Source of the DNA: Myxococcus eversor
GTDB taxonomy: Bacteria; Myxococcota; Myxococcia; Myxococcales; Myxococcaceae
Length of the DNA stretch: 64,000 nt
Reading direction: 5' to 3'
Assembly: GCF_010894455.1 (NCBI RefSeq)
Contig: NZ_JAAIXY010000032.1
Coordinates: forward strand, 1 to 64,000
Both the position numbers and the translations under genes were made by a program. Below are positions 43,001 through 51,300 of this stretch, piece after piece. A model generated the notes under the pieces. That model saw only the letters and a list, made by a program, of their open reading frames with translations. It was not told the DNA's origin and searched no databases. The first letter of the stretch is position 1. Every line of letters starts with the position of its first letter.

Positions 43001-45015
43001 GAAACTGCACGCCCGAAGCATTTCGTGATGCGGTAGGCGCAGTTCTCGAATGCCCGACCAGTTCGGCAGTTTGGGCGCAAATCTTCGAATGTGCAGTGGA
43101 GCGCATCGGAGTCGCTGACGATCTCCTCTGGCCTATTGTTACGACTCCGGCACTCGTTTGCATCGCAGCCATCGCCCCTGGTGCTGTCAACTACTTGTCT
43201 GCGGTCTACCCATCAAAATCTGAGGGCGATCGGCGCGTGTTTGAAACCGTTGCGCTAACTGCGGACCACTTTAAAGTCGAGAATGAGCGCAACTCGTGGC
43301 GCAGATTGCTGAGACGCTTTCTATCTGTCGTGTTGCCCGACGCGCTAGTAACCGAGTCGATGGGGGAGTTGAGAGCGGAATTCGAGCGTGAAGGACAACT
43401 TACCGGCAACCAGCCCTCGGCGTCCTTCGAAATGCGATTTAGTGGATCAGATGATATCGCCGAGGAACTGCTTGCAAATATGGGTGTTGAGCTTGGCCGT
43501 TCGCCAGATCGAGAGATATTCGCGGCAAGTCAGTCTCTCGGCCGGATGCTTGAAGCGTCGGCCAAAGAGCCGGATAACTCCGAGATTCAGAGTATCTGGT
43601 CTGCCGTCATGGCAGCGGTTGTTGCTGTTGACGCTTCCGTTGATCCGCTGCCTCACAAGGAGACTTTGCACTCAAGCTGGGGAACGATCAGCAATGCGCT
43701 TGATCGCATTGTTCAAAGCGAGCATTTCAACCCCACCGAGTATGGCCAGCCGGGGCTCGACGCCGTTCTTGAACTGGCCTCTCGTCTTGCTGCTAGTCCT
43801 TACCCTGAGTCGCGCGGCGAGGGTGACGAACGTGACGATGATATAGGGTGGGGTAATTGGGATGTTCGTGTTTACGCGGCATCAAGTTTCATGGCGCTCG
43901 CACCGCTCGTTGTGCCTCAACGCCCGTCCATCCTTGGTGCTTTGCACACATTTCTAGGCGATCCACGCGCGACTGTACGACTCCAAGTTGCTCGGCAGCT
44001 CAACGTCCTATGGGACGTCGCCCGCGAACCTATGTGGGCCATGGTGGCTCGCGTTGCCAACGAGGAACCTAACCTTCCTTTGCTTGGCTTCTACGTCGCT
44101 GGGTCGCTTAATCAATTGGCTACGGTTGATCCTGGCCGTTGCGAGGACATGCTGGCCTCTGTTCAGCGACGCGTTGAGCTGCACGCAGCCGAGGGTCGCG
44201 GTACGCGAAGCGATGGTCTGAAAAAAGCTGTTGGTCGTCTAGTTACGTGGTTGTATGTTGCCCGTGGTCGTGAGCGTGCTCAAGCTTGGGTTTTTGGCTG
44301 GATGGCCAACCTTGTGGCAGGAGAGAGTTATCTTCTGTCCATGCTTTCGTCGCTGCGAAGTGCCTTGTTTCTCAGCTACCAGCCTAGCCTAACACCCGAC
44401 GGAAACGTGCTTTTTGAGAGGGCAAAAGGCGTCCTGGAGAGTGTGGCCGCGACGGCGGTAGAGGTCATTGAGTTGGCTAGGCGCGAGTTGCAATCTGACG
44501 ACGTTGCTGGGAATGAGAAGGCGGCTCATGAGCAGTGTTGTCGCGCAGGCGCGCGTATTCTTGAACACGCATGTAGTCAACTCTACTTCGGTTCTGGCGC
44601 AGTTAGAACGGAGGGGCAGGAGGAGCAGCCCGGACTGACGAACGCTAAGGCAATGCGTCTCTTTCTACGTGATTTCGGGCCGACGCTAAAAAGGATCGGT
44701 CAGGCCGGAACGCCCCGCACGCTTCATTACCTTGTTGAGCTGTACGACTATCTCTCTGATGCCTCGCCTGGAGAGGTGTTCGACCGGCTTGCTGACATCT
44801 TGGTCGGTCCGGCTATCCGAGAGGGCTATCATCTTGAGCGTATGGCGTCTGACGTGCTCGTCAGCCTCGTGAGGCGAAACCTCGCGGATCATCGAGCCAT
44901 CTTCGAAGGTTCGGCTCGCCGCAATCGGCTGGTGGAGGTTCTCGATGTCTTCTCGCGTGCGGGTTGGCCTGAAGCCATGAATCTCCTCTACGAACTGCCG
45001 GATATCCTGCGATGA
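40066..45015 (+). CDS. STAND NTPase with N-terminal Cap4-like nuclease (Avs-like defence protein)
   Basis: A 1649-residue protein. The N-terminal about 180 residues fit a PD-(D/E)xK nuclease of the Cap4 type. An FQAGVGLWFAAYIVSD helix is followed by FETGIGLDDILLKL with D63/D64, and the Q78-x-K80 strand end (IFVQCK). A STAND/NACHT-like ATPase has Walker A GEPGAGKT (328-335), Walker B LLVIDALD (393-400) and a sensor-like VVASVRTFDL (428-437). About 1000 C-terminal residues are helical repeats with no recognised family, the expected sensor. Avs proteins share this plan: the repeats bind phage proteins and the nuclease kills. Codons and GC differ from neighbours (two 60-base samples 55-57%, versus 68% in the decarboxylase gene). 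ATG 40066 keeps the whole nuclease. Anti-phage function is inferred. Confidence 0.82.
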   Translation: MPSSPRTIPAAGRATEAGMSFQAGVGLWFAAYIVSDRSIGRRFGLSDAVRPIELQFETGIGLDDILLKLSDGNAIFVQCKTGLSLSADPASDLGTTLHQLVRLLLALRSGVSRGTWTVQDSTQCSAVLAVAADAPRTLDHLHASCRAFDFGGDWPTILAQLNAQRRVAMELFEQHVRSAWQTETNSGPTCADLVELARLFRIERFDIDSGSADWRDASRVLGSSLFEREGAGDTPLSSLLGTVRGLVQSGAPADQRGLLRALRTAGHEDTRAPRYEEDIDRIRESTRHELQRLERHQRLEIGGGVLISRECLTPLDAAVKEGSILLCGEPGAGKTGLLVALASNWSCSNAPVVVISVDRLSGIATRHALRSEFGLENDLLEVLAHWPGRNAGLLVIDALDASRGGPAEAVFSSLIEEAVVRLGERWSVVASVRTFDLKSGRRFREAMRGTPPDRAYSEAGLEQVRHFKVPRLSASELSTVARANDELAALLGNSPRGLSDLLGNLFSLSIAVNLIAGGIPAASIRRITTQSDLLERYEDERLPNRRMLAAVTNTITVMVERRRLSVRWLDIQHEAMDEVLASGVLVRTGDRLEFAHHVLFDHIAGRYFLEWDEPDRLWARIRDTPAVGFILGPSLRFAMERMWRDDENGRPRSWRFIAELAKIDNLDPVVASVALRTVSGRVEHTADVEALAVLLENQQADHATLGTMLSRLVRFFGMSFSGREPDNASIAIAWATLAQRAIRTGKREFTDGVNILLWTLLERGDFGVSGYMHVFGGAARDLLAFAWAADPLRPNLATNAIRFAARAFAADPAASVRLLEQIIQEPRFSQHVHEEAFELAEGILHIAPVDPAFAVRIYVTLFSRPVPQDGTTVMGAGVSRILPVTSTRKQDYEHARWQLTQSLPRFLAAVPGSGTRALIGAANGLAEQMSYRANQLVRVTEYAGEMEVTILHDPFSPGDWRRPGDPANELLAVFAGFLRNCTPEAFRDAVGAVLECPTSSAVWAQIFECAVERIGVADDLLWPIVTTPALVCIAAIAPGAVNYLSAVYPSKSEGDRRVFETVALTADHFKVENERNSWRRLLRRFLSVVLPDALVTESMGELRAEFEREGQLTGNQPSASFEMRFSGSDDIAEELLANMGVELGRSPDREIFAASQSLGRMLEASAKEPDNSEIQSIWSAVMAAVVAVDASVDPLPHKETLHSSWGTISNALDRIVQSEHFNPTEYGQPGLDAVLELASRLAASPYPESRGEGDERDDDIGWGNWDVRVYAASSFMALAPLVVPQRPSILGALHTFLGDPRATVRLQVARQLNVLWDVAREPMWAMVARVANEEPNLPLLGFYVAGSLNQLATVDPGRCEDMLASVQRRVELHAAEGRGTRSDGLKKAVGRLVTWLYVARGRERAQAWVFGWMANLVAGESYLLSMLSSLRSALFLSYQPSLTPDGNVLFERAKGVLESVAATAVEVIELARRELQSDDVAGNEKAAHEQCCRAGARILEHACSQLYFGSGAVRTEGQEEQPGLTNAKAMRLFLRDFGPTLKRIGQAGTPRTLHYLVELYDYLSDASPGEVFDRLADILVGPAIREGYHLERMASDVLVSLVRRNLADHRAIFEGSARRNRLVEVLDVFSRAGWPEAMNLLYELPDILR

Positions 45016-45389
45016 GTAATCTGAGCGAACTTGACGTGTCGCTGCGCGCGGAAGGCGGCGATGATGCGCAGCGACTGGTGGCGATTTCGGCCCTGGGTAT
45101 GTGTCGCGCGTTGAATTCGGGTGCGGTCACCGCGGCCTATGCATGTCGTCAGCTCTTCGGCCCCGCGCTCCTGGCCCGGCTGGAGACTCCCGGTGTCCAT
45201 CCGGAGCTCCGCCACGCCATCCACCTGGCGACCGAACTCGAGGACGTCGCCGACCTCGTGCCCGACAAGATGCGCTCCTCCATCACTGAGATTGAGGACA
45301 AACTGCTGGCCGTGCTGTCGAGCCTCGCCTCCGCCGAAGTCACAGCCGAAAAGTGGCTCGTGAAGCGGACCGTGCCCGCGCCGCACTGA
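45012..45389 (+). CDS. Small DUF3969-like protein coupled to the STAND gene
   Basis: A 125-residue helical protein. Its ATG overlaps the STAND stop (ATGA), so translation is coupled and it is probably part of the same system. The pattern ISALGMCRALNSGAVTAAYACRQLF and, further on, HAIHLATELEDVADLVPDKMRSSITEIEDKLLAVL resembles DUF3969 proteins as I remember them; the assignment is from memory. The last about 15 residues (KWLVKRTVPAPH) extend past that domain, and their DNA is the right-hand direct repeat. GC is higher than in the STAND gene. An inhibitor, adaptor or co-sensor role is possible but unproven. Confidence 0.65.
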   Translation: MSNLSELDVSLRAEGGDDAQRLVAISALGMCRALNSGAVTAAYACRQLFGPALLARLETPGVHPELRHAIHLATELEDVADLVPDKMRSSITEIEDKLLAVLSSLASAEVTAEKWLVKRTVPAPH

Positions 45390-45398
45390 GCCGCTGGC
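45371..45398 (+). repeat. Right copy of 28-bp imperfect direct repeat
   Basis: It covers the last codons and stop of the DUF3969-like gene and ends one base before the stop codon of the convergent sensor kinase. It matches 39463-39490 at 25 of 28 bases. Removing one copy and the DNA between would place the decarboxylase and sensor kinase genes end to end. Confidence 0.75.
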
Positions 45399-48302
45399 TC
45401 AGGCGTGCCGTGTGAGCGAGGTGTCCGCTCGTTTCACGGCGGGGAGCGAGAAGTAGAACGTCGTGCCGAGGCCCGGGTGGCTCTCCACCCAGACGTGGCC
45501 CCCATGGGCCTCGGTGATTCCCCTCACGATGGTGAGCCCCAGTCCCGCGCCGTCCTTGTGCCGGCTCCCCGCCTGCCAGAAGGGCTCGAAGAGGTGGGGC
45601 AGGTCCTCGGCCGGGATTCCCGAGCCGGTGTCCTTCACCGAGCACCGCACCATGTCCCCCCACGGCTCCGCGCACAGCGTGACAATCCCACCCATGGGGG
45701 TGAACTTGAGTGCATTGCCAATCAGGTTCGAGAAGAGCTGCAGCACCCGATCACGGTCGACGAACATGGGCGGAACGTCGGGCGCGAGTTCAACCTGGAG
45801 GTGGACGGAACGCGCGTCCGCGAGCGCGCGGTGCTGATCCAACGCCTCCTGGAACAAGGTCTCCGTCGACTCCGGCCGTCGGTCCACCCTGAGCCCGCCA
45901 CCCTGCATCCGCGCCACGTCCAGCAGGTCCTCGATGAGCGTGGTGGCACGGATGACCGCCTTCTGGATGGAGTTCAGTGGCCGGGAGTCCGAGGCCCGCT
46001 CCGCGGGCGAGCGCTTCATCAACGTCCCCGCGCTCAACGCGATGACGTTCAGCGGCGAGCGGAGGTCATGCGCCACGATTCGCAGCACCTCGTCCCGCAG
46101 ATGCGTGGCCTCCTCGGACTGGGCATGCAGGCTGGCGTTGTCGATGGCGAGCGCGGCACGGCGCGCCACCTCCTCCACCAGCGCCAGGTCCCTGGGCCCG
46201 TAGTGACGCCCCGACTCGGACGTGGCCAGCGCGACGACGCCGAGCATGTGCCCCCGCGCGCTCAGCGGGACGACGATGCACGACTGCGGCGCCAGCCGCG
46301 TCAACATGTCCAGGTGCCGTGGCTCCTCCGCCGTGGTCTCCAGCAAGCTCAATGGCACCTCTTCCAACAGGAGGGACTGACCCGTCTGGAAGACCTCCGC
46401 GAGGCCGTTCCCGCGCCGGAAGGCCGCCTGGGGATACATGTCGAACAGCGCCTCCAGGAGCCTCGACTTCTCCGGCGAGGCCGCCAGGCACTCCCTGCGC
46501 AGGACGCGCCCGCTCTCGTCGAGCATGGCGATGAGGCAGAGGTCCCCGAGCGCCGGAACGATGAGCCGCGACACCGTGGAGAGCGTCGTCCGCGGGTCCA
46601 GCGAGCTGGCCAGCCGGGGGCCGGCCTCCGCGAGCAACAACCAGTCGCTCTCCAGCCGCTTGCGCTCGGAGATGTCTTGAATCTGCGAGATGAAATGGAT
46701 TGGCCTGCCCCACGAGTCGTGGACGAGCGAGGCCGTCAGCAGGACGTCGACCAGGGAGCCCTGCTTGTGGATGTAGCGCTTCTCCAACTGGTAGGTCGCC
46801 TGTTCCCCGTCGAGCAACCGCTTCACCTCGAGCAGGTCCTTCTCCAAATCCTCGGGATGGGTGAGGTCCTGGAACGACAGCCCTCCCAAGGCCTCGCGCG
46901 AATATCCGAGCATGTGGCACAGCGCTCCATTCACGTTCAAGAACTGCCCCTCCAGCCCCACCAGGGCCATGCCGATGGGCGCGTGCTCGAAGGCGGTGCG
47001 GAACAGTTCCTCGCGATTCCGCCGGGCCTCCTCCTCGCGCTCGCGAGCACTGATGTCCCGGAGGATGACCACGCGCTGCCAGGTCCCCTCCACCCAGACG
47101 TCGGCGAGGGTGGCCTCCGCCGAGAACACCTCACCCCCCTTGCGAAGCCCGAGCAGCCGACGGTGCTCCTCGCGGGTGCCCATGCTCGTGCCCAGCGGCT
47201 CCTTCAGGAGAAGGCTCATGGGCTGCCCCAGGGCTTCGTCCGAGGCGTAGCCGAAGATCTGCTCCGCGCCGGTGTTGAAGAGGGTGATGTGCTGGCGCGC
47301 GTCGATGGTGATGATGGCGTCGGCCGCGTTGTTGACGATGCCGGAGAAGCGGGCCTCCGAGTCGCGCAGGGAGCGCTCCACCTCGCGTTGGCTCGCGTCC
47401 AGCCGTGACAGGGCATGGGCGTTGCGCGCCAGGATGGCCAGGAACGCGACCACCGTGACGAGCGCGAACACGGAGGTCCCGAAGGGAGCGTCGCGAAACC
47501 CCAGCCGCTCGCTGAGCAAACGAAGCCCCCAGACGACCAGCGGGATGAGGATGGTCGCCGGCAGCAACCTGCGCGCCATGAGCCCACCCGCATCGTTCCG
47601 CAGCAGCACGCCCACCAGTCCGCGCCTGGGATGGACGCAGAGCACGCCGAGCGACAGCACCAGGCACACCAGCGCCGTGTGCAGGGCCATGGGCTGATAG
47701 GGCCCGAACGTCGCGAGCCCTGGCGGAGGTGCGCGGGGGGCTTCTTCCAGGTACGCGTAGCCGATGAGCGCCTGCGCGGCGATGACGGAGACGAACAGCG
47801 CGAGGAGCCGGGCGGGGTGTCCTCCCCTGGGTGTCCTGATGTGAAGCAGCAGCAAGGCCAGCCCCAGGAAGCACAGGCTCAACGCCGTCAGGGGAGACGG
47901 ACGGCCTGGCAGGTCCGGCGCCATCCTGAGCACTGTCCGTTCGAAGAAGAGCAGGTCGAGGCCCAGGTCCTCGCGCGCCAGGTACTCGAAGAGAATCAGT
48001 CCACCGACGAGGAGGACGAGCAGCGCCAGGGCTTGTCCGGCCAGCCGCCTGCGTGGGCTCATCGGCTGTTTGTGCAAGAGCCAGAGCGACACGCTCGTGG
48101 CGAGCAGGCCCATCGCGGTGATGGGCATCATCGGCCCGGCACCCGGTAGGTCGAGCACGCGGGTGAGCCGCACGCTGCCGAGCGCCCAGCCAACGAGTGC
48201 GGCGGTCGTCACCAGGACGGCCAGCAGACACACGGCGGGAACCAGCCAGTCGAGCACCTTTTCGAGTGGGCGCAGGGTGGCACTGGAGCGTGCGGCCGTC
48301 AT
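45399..48302 (-). CDS. Membrane sensor histidine kinase (PAS-PAS-GAF)
   Basis: A sensor kinase of about 967 residues. The N-terminal 300 residues hold some seven or eight membrane spans. Two PAS domains follow (FSGIVNNAADAIITIDARQHI, about 315-430; LFRTAFEHAPIGMALVGLEGQ, about 435-560), then a GAF domain (about 575-730), HisKA with phospho-acceptor His in VAHDLRSPLN (about residue 744) and a HATPase domain with NLIGNALKFTP, DTGSGIP and GAGLGLTIV. The start at 48302 has GGAAG close upstream; ATG at 48314 is the alternative. No response regulator gene is adjacent. It converges on the island with 9 bases between stops. Confidence 0.93.
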   Translation of the reverse strand: MTAARSSATLRPLEKVLDWLVPAVCLLAVLVTTAALVGWALGSVRLTRVLDLPGAGPMMPITAMGLLATSVSLWLLHKQPMSPRRRLAGQALALLVLLVGGLILFEYLAREDLGLDLLFFERTVLRMAPDLPGRPSPLTALSLCFLGLALLLLHIRTPRGGHPARLLALFVSVIAAQALIGYAYLEEAPRAPPPGLATFGPYQPMALHTALVCLVLSLGVLCVHPRRGLVGVLLRNDAGGLMARRLLPATILIPLVVWGLRLLSERLGFRDAPFGTSVFALVTVVAFLAILARNAHALSRLDASQREVERSLRDSEARFSGIVNNAADAIITIDARQHITLFNTGAEQIFGYASDEALGQPMSLLLKEPLGTSMGTREEHRRLLGLRKGGEVFSAEATLADVWVEGTWQRVVILRDISAREREEEARRNREELFRTAFEHAPIGMALVGLEGQFLNVNGALCHMLGYSREALGGLSFQDLTHPEDLEKDLLEVKRLLDGEQATYQLEKRYIHKQGSLVDVLLTASLVHDSWGRPIHFISQIQDISERKRLESDWLLLAEAGPRLASSLDPRTTLSTVSRLIVPALGDLCLIAMLDESGRVLRRECLAASPEKSRLLEALFDMYPQAAFRRGNGLAEVFQTGQSLLLEEVPLSLLETTAEEPRHLDMLTRLAPQSCIVVPLSARGHMLGVVALATSESGRHYGPRDLALVEEVARRAALAIDNASLHAQSEEATHLRDEVLRIVAHDLRSPLNVIALSAGTLMKRSPAERASDSRPLNSIQKAVIRATTLIEDLLDVARMQGGGLRVDRRPESTETLFQEALDQHRALADARSVHLQVELAPDVPPMFVDRDRVLQLFSNLIGNALKFTPMGGIVTLCAEPWGDMVRCSVKDTGSGIPAEDLPHLFEPFWQAGSRHKDGAGLGLTIVRGITEAHGGHVWVESHPGLGTTFYFSLPAVKRADTSLTRHA

Positions 48303-48380
48303 GGGGGCTTCCATCCAGGAAACTGGAGACCCCCTCCGATGAGGGCCAGGGGCACGTCCCCGTTCAATCCACCGCCTGTC

Positions 48381-51300
48381 TCACCGAGTGCTCGCCTCGG
48401 GAGGCTTCTCCTGGGGGTGAGCGTCCCAGCGAATCCAGCGCAGGTCCCTCACGAAGAGGGTGTAGAGCACCGGGACGAGCAGCAGCGTCAACACCGTGGC
48501 CACGGTGAGTCCGCCAATCTGCGCGTAGCACAGGGGTTGCCACAGCGGCCCGCCATGCAGTGCGAGCGGGATGAGCCCCAGCACGGTGGCTGCCACCGTC
48601 ACCAACACGGGCCGCAGCCGGTGCACGCCGGCATCGAGCAGCGACTCGCGCAGGGACTCGCCGCGCTCGTGCGCCTCTTCGATGTAGTCGAAGAGGACGA
48701 TGATGTGACTGACGATGACGCCCATCAGGCTGATGATGCCCAGGAAGGCCATGAAGCTGAACGGCGCGCCCATGATGACCAGCGAGACGAGCGCCGCCGC
48801 CGCGCCGAAGGGCAGGGCCGCGAAGACGACCAGCGGCTTGACGGCGTTCTTGAACTGGATGACGAGCATTACGTAGATGGCGACGATGAGCATGCCCAGC
48901 ACGACGACCATGCTGGCGAAGCTCTTCTTCTGCTCCTCGGCCTCGCCGCCAATCTCCAGCGTGTAGCCGATGGGCAGGCTCTTCTGGAGCGCGTCGAGTC
49001 CGGGGCGCGCCTCCTTCATCACCTCCGACGGGAGGACCCCCGGCTGGGGGAAGGTCGCGACGGTGATGGTGCGGAACTGGTTGCGGCGTCGGATCTTCTC
49101 CGTCTGGAGCGAGTAGGTGACGCGGGACACCTGTCGCAGCGGTACCTTCTGGGGCCCGGTGCGAGAGCTGACGTAGAGGTTCTCGATGTCGCCGAGCCGG
49201 GCGCGCTCCTCCGCGCGGAGCCGGGCCACGATGTCGATTTGATGGATTCCCTCGCGAAGCTGGCCCACCGTCATGCCATTCATGGCGACGGCGGAGGACG
49301 TGGCGACGTCCAGGTTGGTGACGCCAGCGAGGTTGGCGCGGTCCGGGTCCACCTCCAGCTTCACGGAGAACGTGTCGCTGCCCCAGTCATCCCGCGTGCG
49401 CGCCGTCCCGGGGACCGCGCGGAAGATGGCCTTGGCGCGCTCGGCGATGGCTCGGAGCTGGGAGATGTCCTCGCCGGAGATGCGGATGGACACGGGGATG
49501 CCCACCGGCTTGCCCGTCTCCAGCTCGCGCACGTCGATGCGCGCCCCCGCGATTCGCCGGGACAAGGCCTCCTGGAAGCGCGGCACCAGCAGGCGGGTGT
49601 CTTCCTTGTTGCGAACCTGGACAACGAGCTGCGCGTAGTTGAATTGCTGGAGCTCCGGCGCCACGGAGAACCAGAAGCGCGGGCCGCCTCCTCCAATGAA
49701 CTCCGTCACCGATTCGAGAATCTCGTGGGGCCTGCCGCCGTCCTTCGCGTGCACCTCGCCGTAGTCCGCCGCCACCTCCTGGAGGATGCGCGTGGCTTCG
49801 CGGGCCGTGTCTCGCGTCGCGGTGAGGGTGGCGTCCTCGGGCAGCCAGACGTCCACATAGGACAGATAGGACAAGTCCTTGGGGAAGAAGGCGGATCTGA
49901 CGCGGGTGCCCACCAGCGCCCCCGCGACGAGGATGACCAGCGAGACGCCGACGACGAGGATCCGGTGGTCGATGGCCCAGCCGACGACCTGTTGGTAGCG
50001 CCGGGCGAAGCTCCGCGGGCTCTGCTGTTCAATGGGCACCTCCGCGTGCTCGGGCGCGCGGAGGATGGTGGAGCCCAACAGCGGGATGAACGTCATGGAG
50101 ACGATGCGGGAGGCCACCAGGGACAGGGTGAGGACGATGGGCAGCGTGCGGATGAACCGGCCGGTGTCCCCGGGCAGCGAGAGGAAGGGCAGGTAGGCGG
50201 CGATGTTGGTGAGGGTGGCGAAGAGGATGGCGGTGGCCAGCTTCGTCGGCCCGAGCCACGCGGCGATGCGCGGCTTCCAGCCCATGGCCAGCGAGCGTTT
50301 GATGGCGTCGCTCGCGACGACAGGGTCGTCCACCAGCAGGCCCAGCGCGATGATGAGCGACGCGATGGAGATCTGCTGGAGGTCCACGCCGAACACGTGC
50401 ATCAACCCGAAGGTCATCGCCAGGGTGATGGGAATCGACAGGGCCAGGAGCAGGGCGGTGCGCCACTCCCAGAAGCCGATGAGCGCGACGAGGACGACGA
50501 GGATGATGGCCTCGTAGAGCGACGACATGAACAGGTCGACGTTCTCCTTCACCTGGAGCGGCTGGTCCGACGTGCGGCGGATGACGAGGTCCTCGGGGAG
50601 CAGCCGCTTGACGTGGGCCAGCTCCGCGTCGACCGCCTTTCCGAAGGAGTCGATCTGCTCTCCGGGCCGCATGTTGACGGCCAGGGTGATGGCGCGGTTG
50701 CGGACGAAGTGGCCCTGGGCGTTGCGTGCATCCAGGTAGTTCAGGAAGCGGGGCGGACTCTGGTAGTCGCGGCGCACGTCCACCAGGTCTCGCAGGTACA
50801 CCGGCGTGCCACCGCTGGGCGTGGCGAGGATGTCACCCAGTTGCGTCTCGCTGGTGAGCTCGCCGGACGGGTCGATGGTGATGCTCTTGCCGCCAATCTC
50901 CAGGATTCCGCCGGGCGCGGTGATGTTGCGCGCGGAGATGAGGTTGGCCAGCCCCGACTGGTTGACGCCGTAGGAGGCGAGGCGCTCCTGGGAGTACTCG
51001 AGATAGATCTTCTCCGGCAGGACTCCGGTGCGGGTCACCTTGGAGACGACGGGCAGGCGCTGGAGGTGCCGCTGGAGGGTGTCGGTGAAGTCGTCGAGCT
51101 GCCGGTGGCTGTAGCGGTCCCCGGCGTTCTCCGTCAGGCGCGCCAGCGCATCCTTGGGCGAGCGCACGACGATGGGCCGCCACACGTCGGGATGCAGCTC
51201 GGAGAGGCTCAGGTGGTCCTGGGCGAACGCGCGCAGGTGTGCCAGCAGCTCGGCGTCGTCCAGTGACGTGGCCATGTCCACGCCGATGAAGCCGGGGCTC

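Noticed and set aside
39463..45398. Calling the defence block an integrative element or transposon
   Set aside because: No integrase, transposase or terminal inverted repeat is visible; only an imperfect direct repeat and a GC shift support mobility.
48339..51266. 975-codon plus-strand frame opposite the RND permease
   Set aside because: Composition is Asp/Glu/His/Arg-rich shadow sequence; the RND permease on the minus strand is clear.
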